The notes below the pieces were generated by a model. That model saw only the letters and a list, made by a program, of their open reading frames with translations, was not told where the DNA came from and did no database searches. The translations under genes and the position numbers were made by a program. This document shows, in pieces, positions 16,765-25,317 of a stretch of DNA of 64,000 bases. The number at the start of each line of letters is the position of its first letter. Position 1 is the first letter of the stretch. The DNA comes from Novosphingobium indicum (GTDB lineage: Bacteria; Pseudomonadota; Alphaproteobacteria; Sphingomonadales; Sphingomonadaceae). Location: assembly GCF_014645195.1 (NCBI RefSeq), contig NZ_BMLK01000007.1, forward strand, positions 1 through 64,000. The letters are read 5' to 3'.

Positions 16765-18303
16765 ATGCGGGCGACGAATTCCAGAACAGCGGTTTCGACC
16801 CTTTGCGTACTGGCGCTGAGCGGCAGTACGTTGCCGGTGGCACTGGCGCCTTTTCCAGCGATGGCGGAGGAGAGCGGCCAGGGGTTTTGCCGCAAACCGG
16901 GGCCCTTGCCTGATCTCGGGCCGGAGGTTGTGAAAGAGCAACAGCGCCCGCGCCATGCGGTAGATCGGGACACAGGCAAGGAAATTGTCCTTACCGGTAG
17001 TCGTGCGGAGGAAGGAGAGGGGGCCGACGACGCCGTGCCTCCACCGCCTCCCCCACCTCCGCCACCGCCTCCACCCGTTGCGATGGCCACGACCGGAGCG
17101 CCTGCTGCCGAACGCAGGGCGCCTCTAGAGGGTCGGCGCGTGGCGCCGGAGCCGCACACTGCCTATACGGTGCCATTCCCTCCGCGCCCCCAGCCGGAAC
17201 CGCAAAGCGGATTGCTGACCGCCGGCGAGCACGACGACCTGCTCAATCCCGAGCTCTATGCCGACTACGTTCGCAAGTCCGATCTAGGCCAGCAGGTCAG
17301 GGCGCTGCCGGTGCTCGACACTGCACGACTGCTCACCGTCGAAGTGAAGGACGAGCGGGGTCGACCCGCGCCTTTCGTGCCGGTCGAGCTGCGCTGCTCG
17401 GACGGGAACAGCCTCACCTTCACGACGCAGGCCGACGGAACCGTGGCGTTCTTCCCCGGCATGGACCGCCTGTCTGGCACCGTTCACATCCGGGCCGCCG
17501 ACAGCGCATGGCGGCTTGTCGATGTGCCGCGCACGGCCGGGACAGGACGCATCGGCTTTGCACTGGGCGGGCCGGTGCAGGCCGTGACGAAGCTGGACCT
17601 CGCGCTGGTCGTCGACGTTACCGGCTCGATGTCGGACGAATTGCGCTTCCTGCAGGCCGAGCTCGATTCCATCGTTGCCAGCCTCGGCGAGCGGCACCCG
17701 GAGCTCGACATTCGCGTCGGCATGACTTTCTACCGGGACAAGGGCGATGCCTTCATCACGCGCACCTATGGCTTCACCGACGACATGGCCAGGGCGCGCG
17801 ACCAGCTTGGCAAGCAATTCGCGACCGGCGGCGGCGACTACCCGGAAGCCATGCAGGACGCGCTGGTGCGGGCGGCCAACCAGAAGTGGCGCCCCGATGC
17901 CATGAAAACCCTGTTGCTCGTCGCCGACGCACCGCCGCACAATGAGGACGTGGGTGCCACCTGGCTCGCCGCCGAACACTTGCGCGCAGAGCGGGTCCAG
18001 ATCGTCCCTGTCGGCGCTTCGGGCGTGGCGGACCTCGCCGAATACGTGATGCGCGCCATGGCTGCCGCCACCCAGTCGCGCTACGCCTTCCTCACCGACG
18101 ATTCCGGCATCGGCAATCCACACGCGCCGCCGGCGATCGACTGCTATCTCGTCACCCGGCTCGACAAGCTCCTCACCCGCATCATCGACAGCCAGGTCTC
18201 CGGCCGCCGCATCGAACCGGACAAGGCCGACGTGATCCGCGAGGTGGGGCAGTATGAGGCCGGCAAGTGCGTGCTGCCGGAAGGTTTCGGGAAGGAAACA
18301 TGA
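16765..18303 (+). CDS. Secreted von Willebrand factor A-domain protein with polyproline linker
   Basis: This 512-residue protein has a signal peptide (about residues 1-34). A charged region is followed by 13 or more consecutive prolines (about 92-104), a beta-rich carboxypeptidase-like region with LTVEVKDERGRPAPFVPVELRC (about 195-245), and a vWA domain (about 275-470). The MIDAS motif is intact (VVDVTGSMSDE, plus a later TFYRDKGD and VADAPPHNED). It should bind a divalent cation and a protein ligand outside the cytoplasm. No operon partner is evident, since a lower-GC gene follows. The partner is unknown. Confidence 0.8.
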   Translation: MRATNSRTAVSTLCVLALSGSTLPVALAPFPAMAEESGQGFCRKPGPLPDLGPEVVKEQQRPRHAVDRDTGKEIVLTGSRAEEGEGADDAVPPPPPPPPPPPPPVAMATTGAPAAERRAPLEGRRVAPEPHTAYTVPFPPRPQPEPQSGLLTAGEHDDLLNPELYADYVRKSDLGQQVRALPVLDTARLLTVEVKDERGRPAPFVPVELRCSDGNSLTFTTQADGTVAFFPGMDRLSGTVHIRAADSAWRLVDVPRTAGTGRIGFALGGPVQAVTKLDLALVVDVTGSMSDELRFLQAELDSIVASLGERHPELDIRVGMTFYRDKGDAFITRTYGFTDDMARARDQLGKQFATGGGDYPEAMQDALVRAANQKWRPDAMKTLLLVADAPPHNEDVGATWLAAEHLRAERVQIVPVGASGVADLAEYVMRAMAAATQSRYAFLTDDSGIGNPHAPPAIDCYLVTRLDKLLTRIIDSQVSGRRIEPDKADVIREVGQYEAGKCVLPEGFGKET

Positions 18304-18401
18304 TGGTTAGACCGAGGATTAACTCGTTGTAACCGCTTGCGTTCCACTCCTTTGTGAGCCTAGCTGCCAATATCCAGCTGCAGTTGGGCGATGAGGAATT
18401 G

Positions 18402-19082
18402 ATGGCGCATTTTAGTGTCGGCGACATATTTGGCGAAACATTCGCAATTGCAGAACGAGCCTGGGCGGCGGTCCTTCTCTACGTTGTCGTTTCTACCGGA
18501 CTGAACGTGTTTCTGGAGTTGGCTTTTGGCGAAACTTTAGGACTGTGGTCTTCTTCGCTGGCAGGGCTTGTATTGGGCTACGCCTTGATGGGGCATGTGA
18601 TGAAGCGCGAGGGCCTACCATTTGCCGGAATGTCAGTCTTTTTGCTGGTGGTCTATCTGGTTGCGACGTTGGTCAGCAGCATCGCGATATTCATCGGTAC
18701 ACTGTTGTTGGTGGTACCGGGGCTCTTGCTTCTCGCACGCTGGTCGCTGGTTCCGACAATGATCATTGGACGCGGCATGGGAATGCTCCAAGCCTTCTCC
18801 GAGAGTTGGAGAGCGACGCGATCCAAGCAATGGACGCTCGTCGGCTTTTACGTTCTTTTGATCCTTGCCTTTGTTCTCCTCTTGGCGCTGGTAGGTGGCG
18901 GATTTGCAGGCGTCGAAATAGCAGCTGGTGACGGTGAGGATGTACTCGCGACGGGCTCGCCTGCCGGAGTTTTGGTTGAGGCGGTAGGAAGTTTTTTCGG
19001 AAGCCTGTTCGCCTGCTCGAACGTTGCGCTTTATGTGCTTCTGGTTGAACGCGGCCACGAAGAGGAGGCGATTTTCGCCTGA
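18402..19082 (+). CDS. Multi-pass membrane protein, lower GC than its surroundings
   Basis: This protein of about 226 residues has five or six hydrophobic helices. It includes a glycine-rich pair 'FIGTLLLVVPGLLLLARWSLVP' typical of DUF975/glycerophosphodiesterase-associated membrane domains, followed by the ESWRATRSKQW amphipathic loop. The ATG at 18402 follows GAGGAATT and is preferred over 18354. The coding sequence has many A/T-ending codons and is visibly less GC-rich than the vWA and topA genes on either side, which suggests more recent acquisition. No specific function can be given. Confidence 0.7.
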   Translation: MAHFSVGDIFGETFAIAERAWAAVLLYVVVSTGLNVFLELAFGETLGLWSSSLAGLVLGYALMGHVMKREGLPFAGMSVFLLVVYLVATLVSSIAIFIGTLLLVVPGLLLLARWSLVPTMIIGRGMGMLQAFSESWRATRSKQWTLVGFYVLLILAFVLLLALVGGGFAGVEIAAGDGEDVLATGSPAGVLVEAVGSFFGSLFACSNVALYVLLVERGHEEEAIFA

Positions 19083-19147
19083 GGTAAAGCGTCTGTTTGC
19101 ATCTACGCACACCAGTGCTTGACGAATGCCTCCGATGCTTCCCACCC

Positions 19148-19181
19148 TATGCGTACACACATACGCGTACGCACGCACGTA
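19148..19181. other. 34-bp alternating pyrimidine-purine (Z-DNA-prone) tract upstream of topA
   Basis: Seventeen consecutive pyrimidine-purine steps (TA, TG, CG, TA, CA, CA, CA, TA, CG, CG, TA, CG, CA, CG, CA, CG, TA) run without interruption and end 35 bases before the topA ATG. Alternating YR tracts rich in CG and CA steps adopt left-handed DNA under negative supercoiling. The tract also contains the palindromes TACGCGTA and GCGTACGC. Confidence 0.7.
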
Positions 19182-19216
19182 AGGGCGTCGCGTGAAGAGC
19201 ATAACGAAAGTCACAA

Positions 19217-21817
19217 ATGCAGCTCGTCATCGTCGAATCCCCGGCCAAGGCCAAAACCATCGAGAAGTATCTGGGCAAGGACTACAAGGTCCTCGCCTCC
19301 TATGGCCACGTCCGCGACCTGCCGCCCAAGGACGGGTCCGTCCGGCCCGACGAGGGCTTCGAGATGGACTGGGAGCTCTATGGCGACAAGCAGAAGCAGG
19401 TCCGCGCCATTACCGACGCGGCCAAGGCATCCGACCGCCTGATTCTCGCGACTGACCCCGATCGCGAGGGTGAGGCGATTTCGTGGCACGTCCTGGAACT
19501 GCTCAAGAAGCGGAAAGCTGTGCCCAAGGACGTGCAGCGCGTCACCTTCAACGCCATTACCAAGGCGACCGTGACCAAGGCGATGGAATCCCCGCGCGAG
19601 CTCGATCAGGACCTGATCGACGCCTATCTCGCCCGCCGCGCGCTCGATTACCTGTTCGGCTTCACGCTCTCGCCGGTGCTCTGGCGCAAGCTGCCCGGCG
19701 CCAAGTCGGCAGGCCGTGTGCAGTCGGTGGCGCTGCGCCTGATCGTTGACCGCGAGCGCGAGATCGAGGCCTTTACGCCGCAAGAATACTGGTCCGTCGC
19801 CGCGAAGATGGCGCATGACGGCACTGACTTCACGGCCAAGCTGGTGACCTTCGAAGGCGAGAAGCTCGACCGCCTCTCTTTGGGCGAGGAAGGCGTGGCC
19901 ATGCGTGCCAAGGCCGCCGTCGAGCGGGGCGCCTTCAAGGTCGAGAATGTCGAGACCAAGCCGCATCGCCGCAATCCGCAGCCGCCGTTCACGACTTCGA
20001 CGCTGCAACAGGAAGCCGCGCGCAAGCTCGGGTTCGCCGCCAGCCAGACGATGCGCGTGGCGCAGCACCTCTATGAGGCCGGTGCGATCACCTACATGCG
20101 TACCGACGGCGTGCAGATGGACCCGAGCGCGATCTCCGAGTGTCGCCGGGCGATTACCGACCGCTACGATGGGCACTACCTGCCTGAAAAGCCGCGCCAC
20201 TACGAAACCAAGGCTAAGAACGCGCAGGAGGCTCACGAGGCGATCCGGCCTACCGACTTCACCAAGGACCGCTATGGTTCGGGTGACGAGGCAAAGCTCT
20301 ACGACCTGATCTTCAAGCGCGCGATGGCGAGCCAGATGGCGAGCGCCGCGCTGGAGCGCACGACCGTCACCCTGCGAGACGGCACCGGCCGCAACGAACT
20401 GCGCGCCACTGGCCAGGTGGTGAAGTTCCCCGGCTTCCTCGCGGTCTATGAGGAAGGCCAGGACAACAAGTCCGACGATGACGAGAGCGGCCTGCTGCCG
20501 TTCATGAAATCGGGCGACATGCCCGCCAAGAAGGACGTCACCGCCGATCAGCACTTCACCCAGCCGCCGCCGCGCTATTCCGAGGCGAGCCTGGTCAAGC
20601 GGCTGGAGGAACTGGGTATCGGCCGTCCCTCGACCTATGCTGCGACGATTCAGGTCCTCAAGGACCGCAATTACGTCCGCACCGAGAAAAACCGTTTCTT
20701 TGCCGAGGAATCGGGGCGGCTTCTCACGGCGTTTCTGGAGCGTTTCTTTGAACGCTACGTCGCTTACGACTTCACGGCGGGCATGGAAGACGAGCTCGAC
20801 GATGTCTCGGGCGGGCGCCATGCGTGGAAGGAACTGCTCGAAGCCTTCTGGCGCGACTTCAAGCCCAAGTCCGACGAGGTGATGGAGAAGAAGCCCTCGG
20901 AAGTGACCGAGGTGCTCGACGAATTCCTTTCCGACTTCCTCTTCCCGCCCAAGGCCGATGGCGGCGATCCGCGCCAGTGCCCCAAGTGCGGCGACGGCCG
21001 GCTGGCCCTTCGCGGCGGCCGCTACGGCGCTTTCGTCGCCTGCTCTAACTATCCCGAGTGCAAGTTCACCCGCAAGTTCGCCCAGCCGGGCGGCAACGGC
21101 GAAGAGGCCGACGATCAGGAACTGGGCAAGGACCCCGAGACCGGACTCGAGATCACGCGCCGCGTCGGGCGTTTCGGCCCCTACATCCAGCTTGGCGAGG
21201 GCAAGGAAGCCAAGCGCGCCTCGATCCCCAAGGATATCGACGAACTGACGCTGGAATGGGCGCTCAAGCTGCTCAGCCTGCCGCGCACCGTCGGCACGCA
21301 CCCGGAGACGGGGAACGAAATCGTTGCCAATATCGGACGCTACGGCCCGTACCTGCTGCATGATGGCAAGTACGCCAAGCTGCGTGCCACCACCGATGTC
21401 TTCGAAACCGGGATGAACGCCGCCGTCTCGCTGCTCGCCGAAGCCGCCCAGAACGGTGGACGCGGTGGCCGGGCGAAGGCCGAACCGATCAAGACGCTGG
21501 GCAAGCACCCCACCAGCGAAGGTGAAATGAAGGTGATGGCCGGGCGCTATGGTCCCTATGTTACTGACGGCACCACCAACGCCACGCTCCCGCGCGACCA
21601 GAAGCCCGAGGATCTGAGCGCCGAACAGGCTGCCGCGCTGATAGATGCCAAGGCCGCAAAGGGCCCGGCGAAAAAGAAGAAAGCCGCGCCGAAGAAAAAG
21701 GCAGCAGCCAAGAAGCCCGCAGCGAAGAAGACTACGGCCAAGAAGGCCCCTGCCAAGAAGAAGGTGGAGCCCTCGCCCGACCAGGGGGATGACGTGCCCT
21801 GGGAGTCTGCCGAATGA
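19217..21817 (+). CDS. topA: DNA topoisomerase I
   Basis: This 866-residue type IA topoisomerase relaxes negative supercoils. Features in order: the TOPRIM domain (LVIVESPAKAKTIEKYLG ... ATDPDREGEAISWHV), the catalytic tyrosine in AITYMRTDGVQM (about residue 295), and HEAIRPTDF. One C4 zinc finger (CPKCGDGRLALRGG ... CSNYPECKF) and several topoisomerase C-terminal repeats (GRFGPYIQLGEG, GRYGPYLLHDGKYAKL, GRYGPYVTDG) follow. A lysine/alanine-rich tail (about 815-850) probably contacts DNA electrostatically. It overlaps the next small gene by four bases (ATGA). The YR tract upstream may make its promoter supercoil-sensitive. Confidence 0.97.
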   Translation: MQLVIVESPAKAKTIEKYLGKDYKVLASYGHVRDLPPKDGSVRPDEGFEMDWELYGDKQKQVRAITDAAKASDRLILATDPDREGEAISWHVLELLKKRKAVPKDVQRVTFNAITKATVTKAMESPRELDQDLIDAYLARRALDYLFGFTLSPVLWRKLPGAKSAGRVQSVALRLIVDREREIEAFTPQEYWSVAAKMAHDGTDFTAKLVTFEGEKLDRLSLGEEGVAMRAKAAVERGAFKVENVETKPHRRNPQPPFTTSTLQQEAARKLGFAASQTMRVAQHLYEAGAITYMRTDGVQMDPSAISECRRAITDRYDGHYLPEKPRHYETKAKNAQEAHEAIRPTDFTKDRYGSGDEAKLYDLIFKRAMASQMASAALERTTVTLRDGTGRNELRATGQVVKFPGFLAVYEEGQDNKSDDDESGLLPFMKSGDMPAKKDVTADQHFTQPPPRYSEASLVKRLEELGIGRPSTYAATIQVLKDRNYVRTEKNRFFAEESGRLLTAFLERFFERYVAYDFTAGMEDELDDVSGGRHAWKELLEAFWRDFKPKSDEVMEKKPSEVTEVLDEFLSDFLFPPKADGGDPRQCPKCGDGRLALRGGRYGAFVACSNYPECKFTRKFAQPGGNGEEADDQELGKDPETGLEITRRVGRFGPYIQLGEGKEAKRASIPKDIDELTLEWALKLLSLPRTVGTHPETGNEIVANIGRYGPYLLHDGKYAKLRATTDVFETGMNAAVSLLAEAAQNGGRGGRAKAEPIKTLGKHPTSEGEMKVMAGRYGPYVTDGTTNATLPRDQKPEDLSAEQAAALIDAKAAKGPAKKKKAAPKKKAAAKKPAAKKTTAKKAPAKKKVEPSPDQGDDVPWESAE

Positions 21818-21993
21818 GCAACAAGGTCGCCAAGCACAAGCAGCCGTGGAAGCCGGACGAACTGCAGAAACTGCGTACACTCGCCGGCAAGGGGAAGGGT
21901 CTGAAGGAAATCGCCAAAGCCCTTAATCGCACCGAGGAATCGACCAAGGACGCCGCGCGGCAGCACGGGTTCGAGATCGCCAGGGCGCGTTGA
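21814..21993 (+). CDS. Small SANT/Myb-like protein (59 aa)
   Basis: This 59-residue basic protein starts [20 protein letters not shown] and continues with [20 protein letters not shown]. This is the W...EL..L...G.....IA..L.RT..S pattern of Myb/SANT or GcrA-like helix-turn-helix segments. It starts within the topA stop codon, so it is translated by coupling. A DNA-associated role beside topoisomerase I is plausible but inferred only from the motif and position. Confidence 0.7.
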   Translation: MSNKVAKHKQPWKPDELQKLRTLAGKGKGLKEIAKALNRTEESTKDAARQHGFEIARAR

Positions 21994-22075
21994 GGGGGAC
22001 GCAGGTCGCCCCAAAACGTTTGCCGCACCGCGCGAGCCGCTTGCACGAGCGCGGCTGTGTGATTATTTGCGATGC

Positions 22076-22645
22076 ATGGCTATTCGCGAAATCCTTGAAG
22101 TCCCCGATCCGCGCCTCAAGCAGGTCTCCGTGCCCGTCGAAAAGTTCGACGATGAGCTCAAGACGCTCGTCGAGGACATGTTCGAGACGATGTACGATGC
22201 GCCCGGCATCGGCCTTGCCGCCATTCAGGTCGGCGTGCCGCTGCGCGTGCTGGTTATCGATCTCCAGCCCGAGGATCCCGACGCTGAGCCTGAAGTCTGC
22301 ACCGCGCATGGCGGCCACGAACACACGCATCAGCCGCTCAAGCGCGAGCCGCACGTGTTCATCAATCCGGAGATCCTCGATCCTTCCGAAGAGCTGACCG
22401 TCTATCAGGAAGGTTGCCTTTCGGTTCCCGAGATCTATGCCGATGTCGAGCGCCCTTCGCGCATCCGCGCGCGCTGGCAGGATCTCGACGGCAACGTCAT
22501 CGAGCAAGATATGGACGGGCTGATGGCCACCTGCCTCCAGCACGAGATGGACCACCTCGAAGGCGTCCTGTTCATCGACCACCTCTCGCGCCTGAAGCGC
22601 CAGATGGTGCTCAAGAAGCTGGACAAGCTGCGCAAGGCGGCGTGA
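22076..22645 (+). CDS. def: Peptide deformylase
   Basis: This 189-residue metalloenzyme removes the N-formyl group from nascent proteins. All three motifs are present: [23 protein letters not shown] (metal cysteine) and [17 protein letters not shown] (two metal histidines and the catalytic glutamate). The ATG at 22076 opens [15 protein letters not shown], the family start; an in-frame TTG three codons earlier is not needed. A loop between motifs 1 and 2 carries an insertion with several histidines (HGGHEHTHQ), somewhat longer than in E. coli Def. No fmt gene follows; the next 276 bases hold no clear gene. Confidence 0.96.
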   Translation: MAIREILEVPDPRLKQVSVPVEKFDDELKTLVEDMFETMYDAPGIGLAAIQVGVPLRVLVIDLQPEDPDAEPEVCTAHGGHEHTHQPLKREPHVFINPEILDPSEELTVYQEGCLSVPEIYADVERPSRIRARWQDLDGNVIEQDMDGLMATCLQHEMDHLEGVLFIDHLSRLKRQMVLKKLDKLRKAA

Positions 22646-22921
22646 GCCACTTTAACTGGGTCTAGGTCAGGTGTTGTGGATTAGTTTCCATAGCACTTGC
22701 GTACCATTTTCGTTCTCTTATGATTGTGGAACCTCGGGAAGAGCGAACCGGGGACAGGGTTTCCTGTAACTGTGAGGTACCACGAACTCAGCTGTATCTT
22801 TTCGGACTAAGCGTATCCCTCGATAAGAGCAAAGCCGCCGAGACATAGCGCCCAATACGATAACGGCAGCAAAGCGTCGCATCGATCAGTTAGCTTATAC
22901 TCGACACAGGAGGGTGGCCGT

Positions 22922-23065
22922 ATGAAGCGGCTCTACTCGCTGTGTTGGATGAACGACGGTGTCCATTGGTTGCTGTTGAGGCGGGACGGGTTGATTCTGG
23001 CCTGTTCGCCGATCGGTTTCGACAATGAAATGGATGCCCTTCAGGATCTTCAGAGGTTTCTCTGA
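22922..23065 (+). CDS. Small ORF, possible 47-aa protein
   Basis: An ATG at 22922 lies seven to eight bases after AGGAGGG, one of the best ribosome sites in the window, and opens 47 codons ending at 23065. The product, starting MKRLYSLCWMNDGVHW and containing LLRRDGLILACSPIGF, has no signal peptide. Its W-x-L-x(3)-G-x-I/L-x-A-x-S layout distantly recalls DUF1508/YegP repeats. The 276 bases upstream (22646-22921) are AT-richer than average and show no other gene. It may be co-transcribed with rmuC, 59 bases downstream. Confidence 0.45.
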   Translation: MKRLYSLCWMNDGVHWLLLRRDGLILACSPIGFDNEMDALQDLQRFL

Positions 23066-23079
23066 AGCCAACACAGCTC

Positions 23080-23107
23080 TGCCGCTGGGGATCAACACCC
23101 AGCGGCA
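23080..23107 (+). promoter_or_regulatory. Stem-loop between the small ORF and rmuC
   Basis: A perfect 10-bp stem, TGCCGCTGGG / CCCAGCGGCA with an 8-base loop, lies 17 bases before the rmuC TTG start and just upstream of its GGAGGAGG site. No T run follows, so it is not a standard terminator. It could stabilise the mRNA end or modulate rmuC translation. Confidence 0.45.
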
Positions 23108-23124
23108 CCTGTGGAGGAGGACAA

Positions 23125-24687
23125 TTGGAACTTGCTGTCGCTGCCATCGTCGCACTCGTCATCGGTCTCGCTCTGGGCTGGTTTCTGGGGTCTCGTCCTG
23201 TCGTCGAATGGCGCAGGCAGGCCGAGACGCGCGAGCGGGAGGCCCGTGAACAGGCGGATGCGCACGAGCGCGAGTATCGCGAACTGGATGCAAAGTATCT
23301 GCGGACGTTCGCCGATCTGGAAGCAGCGCGTGAGCGGGCGAGTCGCGCCGATGCGCTGGCCGAAACGCTTGATCGCACGCGTGCAGAACATGGCGAGGCG
23401 ATGGATCGGCTGCGTGGTGAAAGCACGGCACTGCTGGATCGCACCCGGACTGAACACGGCCAGCAGATCGAGGCGCTGCGCAAGGAACAGCGCGAACTCA
23501 CCGCCGAACTGGCCACGCTGCGCGAGAAGTCCGCGAACTTCGACGAGCAGAAGCGGCTGCTGATCGAGGCGCAGGAAGTTCTGCGCAAGGAATTCGAGAA
23601 TGCGGGCGCCAAGGTGCTCGAAGGCGCGCAGGAAGCCTTCCTGCGCCGCGCCGGCGCGCGGTTCGAGGAAAGCGAAAAGGCCAATGCCGAACGCATCCGC
23701 ATGCTGCTCAATCCCGTCGGGGAGCGGCTCAAGAGCTACGAGGAGCAGGTGGCTGCGCTGGAGGCCAAGCGGGTCGACTCGTTCGGGCAACTGACCGGGC
23801 TGATCCAGTCGATGCGCGAGGGACAGGAGAAGGTGCGCGAGGAGGCGCAACGGCTCGGCAATTCTCTGCGCAATGCCCCCAAGGCGCGTGGGCGTTGGGG
23901 CGAGCAGCAGCTCAAAAACGTACTCGAACAGTGCGGCCTCTCCGAACACACCGATTTCGTCACCGAACATTCGATTGAAACCGAGGACGGACGGCTGCGG
24001 CCCGATGCCATCGTCAACATTCCCGGCCAGAAGAAGTTGGTGATCGACGCCAAGGTCTCGCTCAACGCCTACCAGGAAGCCTTCGAGGCGCAGGACGATG
24101 CCGCGCGGGAAGCAGCCCTGCGTCAGCACGTCGCCTCAATGCGCAACCACGTCCAGACGTTGGGCGCCAAGAGCTATCAGAGCCAGTTCGAGGATGCACC
24201 GGATTACGTTGTCATGTTCGTGCCGGGTGAGCACTTTGTGGCTGCTGCGCTGGAGCAGGACCCCGAACTCTGGGACTTCGCCTTCCGCAACCGCGTGCTG
24301 CTTGCGACACCGACCAACCTCGTCGCGATTGCCCGCACGGTCGCGCAGGTTTGGCGTCAGGACGGCCTTGCCCGCGAGGCGCGTGAAATTGGCCGGATGG
24401 GCGGCGAGCTTTACGACAGGCTGGCGGTTGCTGCCGAGCATATGAAGCGCGTCGGTGCCGGGCTTGAGACGGCGGTGAACAATTACAACAAGTTCGTCGG
24501 CAGCTTCGAGCGCAACGTGCTCAGCTCAGGGCGGCGCCTCAAGGAAAAGCACATCGAAATCGGCAAGCGCGAGATCGACGACGTGCCGCGCATCGAATCC
24601 GCGCCGCGCTATGGGGCGGATGCGCTCAAGGATGTCGAGGATACGGCTTCGGCCGACGCAAAATCGCTGTCGGAAGCCGCTGAATAA
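23125..24687 (+). CDS. rmuC: DNA recombination protein RmuC
   Basis: This 520-residue protein has one N-terminal transmembrane helix (about residues 1-22), then a long coiled coil (about 30-200, rich in E, R, A heptads), then a nuclease-like core of the RmuC family. Core motifs are KARGRWGEQQLKNVLEQCGL, DGRLRPDAIVNIPGQKKLVIDAKVSL and VVMFVPGEHFVAAAL. RmuC limits rearrangements at inverted repeats. The start is TTG at 23125 with GGAGGAGG at the right distance. It stands alone apart from the small ORF upstream. Confidence 0.93.
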   Translation: MELAVAAIVALVIGLALGWFLGSRPVVEWRRQAETREREAREQADAHEREYRELDAKYLRTFADLEAARERASRADALAETLDRTRAEHGEAMDRLRGESTALLDRTRTEHGQQIEALRKEQRELTAELATLREKSANFDEQKRLLIEAQEVLRKEFENAGAKVLEGAQEAFLRRAGARFEESEKANAERIRMLLNPVGERLKSYEEQVAALEAKRVDSFGQLTGLIQSMREGQEKVREEAQRLGNSLRNAPKARGRWGEQQLKNVLEQCGLSEHTDFVTEHSIETEDGRLRPDAIVNIPGQKKLVIDAKVSLNAYQEAFEAQDDAAREAALRQHVASMRNHVQTLGAKSYQSQFEDAPDYVVMFVPGEHFVAAALEQDPELWDFAFRNRVLLATPTNLVAIARTVAQVWRQDGLAREAREIGRMGGELYDRLAVAAEHMKRVGAGLETAVNNYNKFVGSFERNVLSSGRRLKEKHIEIGKREIDDVPRIESAPRYGADALKDVEDTASADAKSLSEAAE

Positions 24688-24693
24688 GCGAAA

Positions 24694-25110
24694 TCAGCTG
24701 CCCTTGCGGCCGCCGCTGCGTTCCACGCGGACCAGTTCGGCGGTGTGGCCGCTCGATTGCAGGGTCATCCGGTCGCCGTCTACGCTCATGCGCGGGGTGG
24801 CGACGAGCAGGGCGCCCACGGCGCGTTCCTGCTTCCAGGCCGGGTCGGTGCAGTCGATTTCGCTCTGGGCGAGGGGGCCTGCGAAAAGCCGGTTCTCGTC
24901 GATGCGCCAGGGACCGCCCAGCCGGTTGCAGCCGACGAGTACGCCGATGTTGCTTCTGTCGAACGTGATCTGCGCATCGCTCGATGTGGGCTGCTGACCA
25001 TCGATCCGCTCGAAGCGCCAGCTGGTCTGGGCAAGGTGCGCATGATCGCCTCCGTCGGAGCATCCCGCCAGTAGGGCCGGCAGTGCAGAAAGGAGAACGA
25101 ATCGCCGCAT
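24694..25110 (-). CDS. META-domain lipoprotein (HslJ-like)
   Basis: This 138-residue protein has a lipoprotein signal ending in the lipobox LLAGC (Cys about residue 17), followed by a META/HslJ domain. The domain shows TSWRFERIDGQ, ITFDRSNIGVLVGCNRLGGPW and FAGPLAQSEIDCTDPAW, the G-C-N-x(2)-G-G/S-W-type core. It would be anchored in the cell envelope. Family members are linked to heat-shock or novobiocin phenotypes in E. coli, but the molecular role is unclear. It is convergent with rmuC, six bases away. Confidence 0.8.
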   Translation of the reverse strand: MRRFVLLSALPALLAGCSDGGDHAHLAQTSWRFERIDGQQPTSSDAQITFDRSNIGVLVGCNRLGGPWRIDENRLFAGPLAQSEIDCTDPAWKQERAVGALLVATPRMSVDGDRMTLQSSGHTAELVRVERSGGRKGS

Positions 25111-25186
25111 GATCTGGCTATGTTGCCATGCAACATATTAGGGTCTGGTGAACGGCGGCTTCGGGATGTCGGCATTGCGGTCTGAA

Positions 25187-25315
25187 ATCCTCTCTGTCGC
25201 AAAGCGATGGGGAGGGGGACCGCCCGCGCAGCGGGTGGTGGAGGGGAAGCCCCTCCGTCAGCGACTGACGTCGCTGCCACCTCCCCATTCCGCTAGCGGA
25301 ATGGGGAGGATTGAA
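25187..25315. repeat. Compound 'CCTCCCC/GGGGAGG' repeat
   Basis: Two halves face each other: GGGGAGGGGGACC...GCGGGTGGTGGAGGGG (about 25211-25244) and CCCCTCCGTCAGCGAC...GCTGCCACCTCCCC, ending in a hairpin CATTCCGCTAGCGGAATG. The right half matches the repeats that flank the DUF559 gene at 5.9-6.4 kb. No protein is encoded here, so this looks like the empty form of the same element. Confidence 0.75.
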
Positions 25316-25317
25316 AT

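Noticed and set aside
19211..21880. An 889-codon open frame on the minus strand opposite topA
   Set aside because: It mirrors topA exactly, has the low-complexity G/L/R/V-rich composition of antisense frames in GC-rich DNA, no ribosome site and no domain; topA itself is unmistakable.
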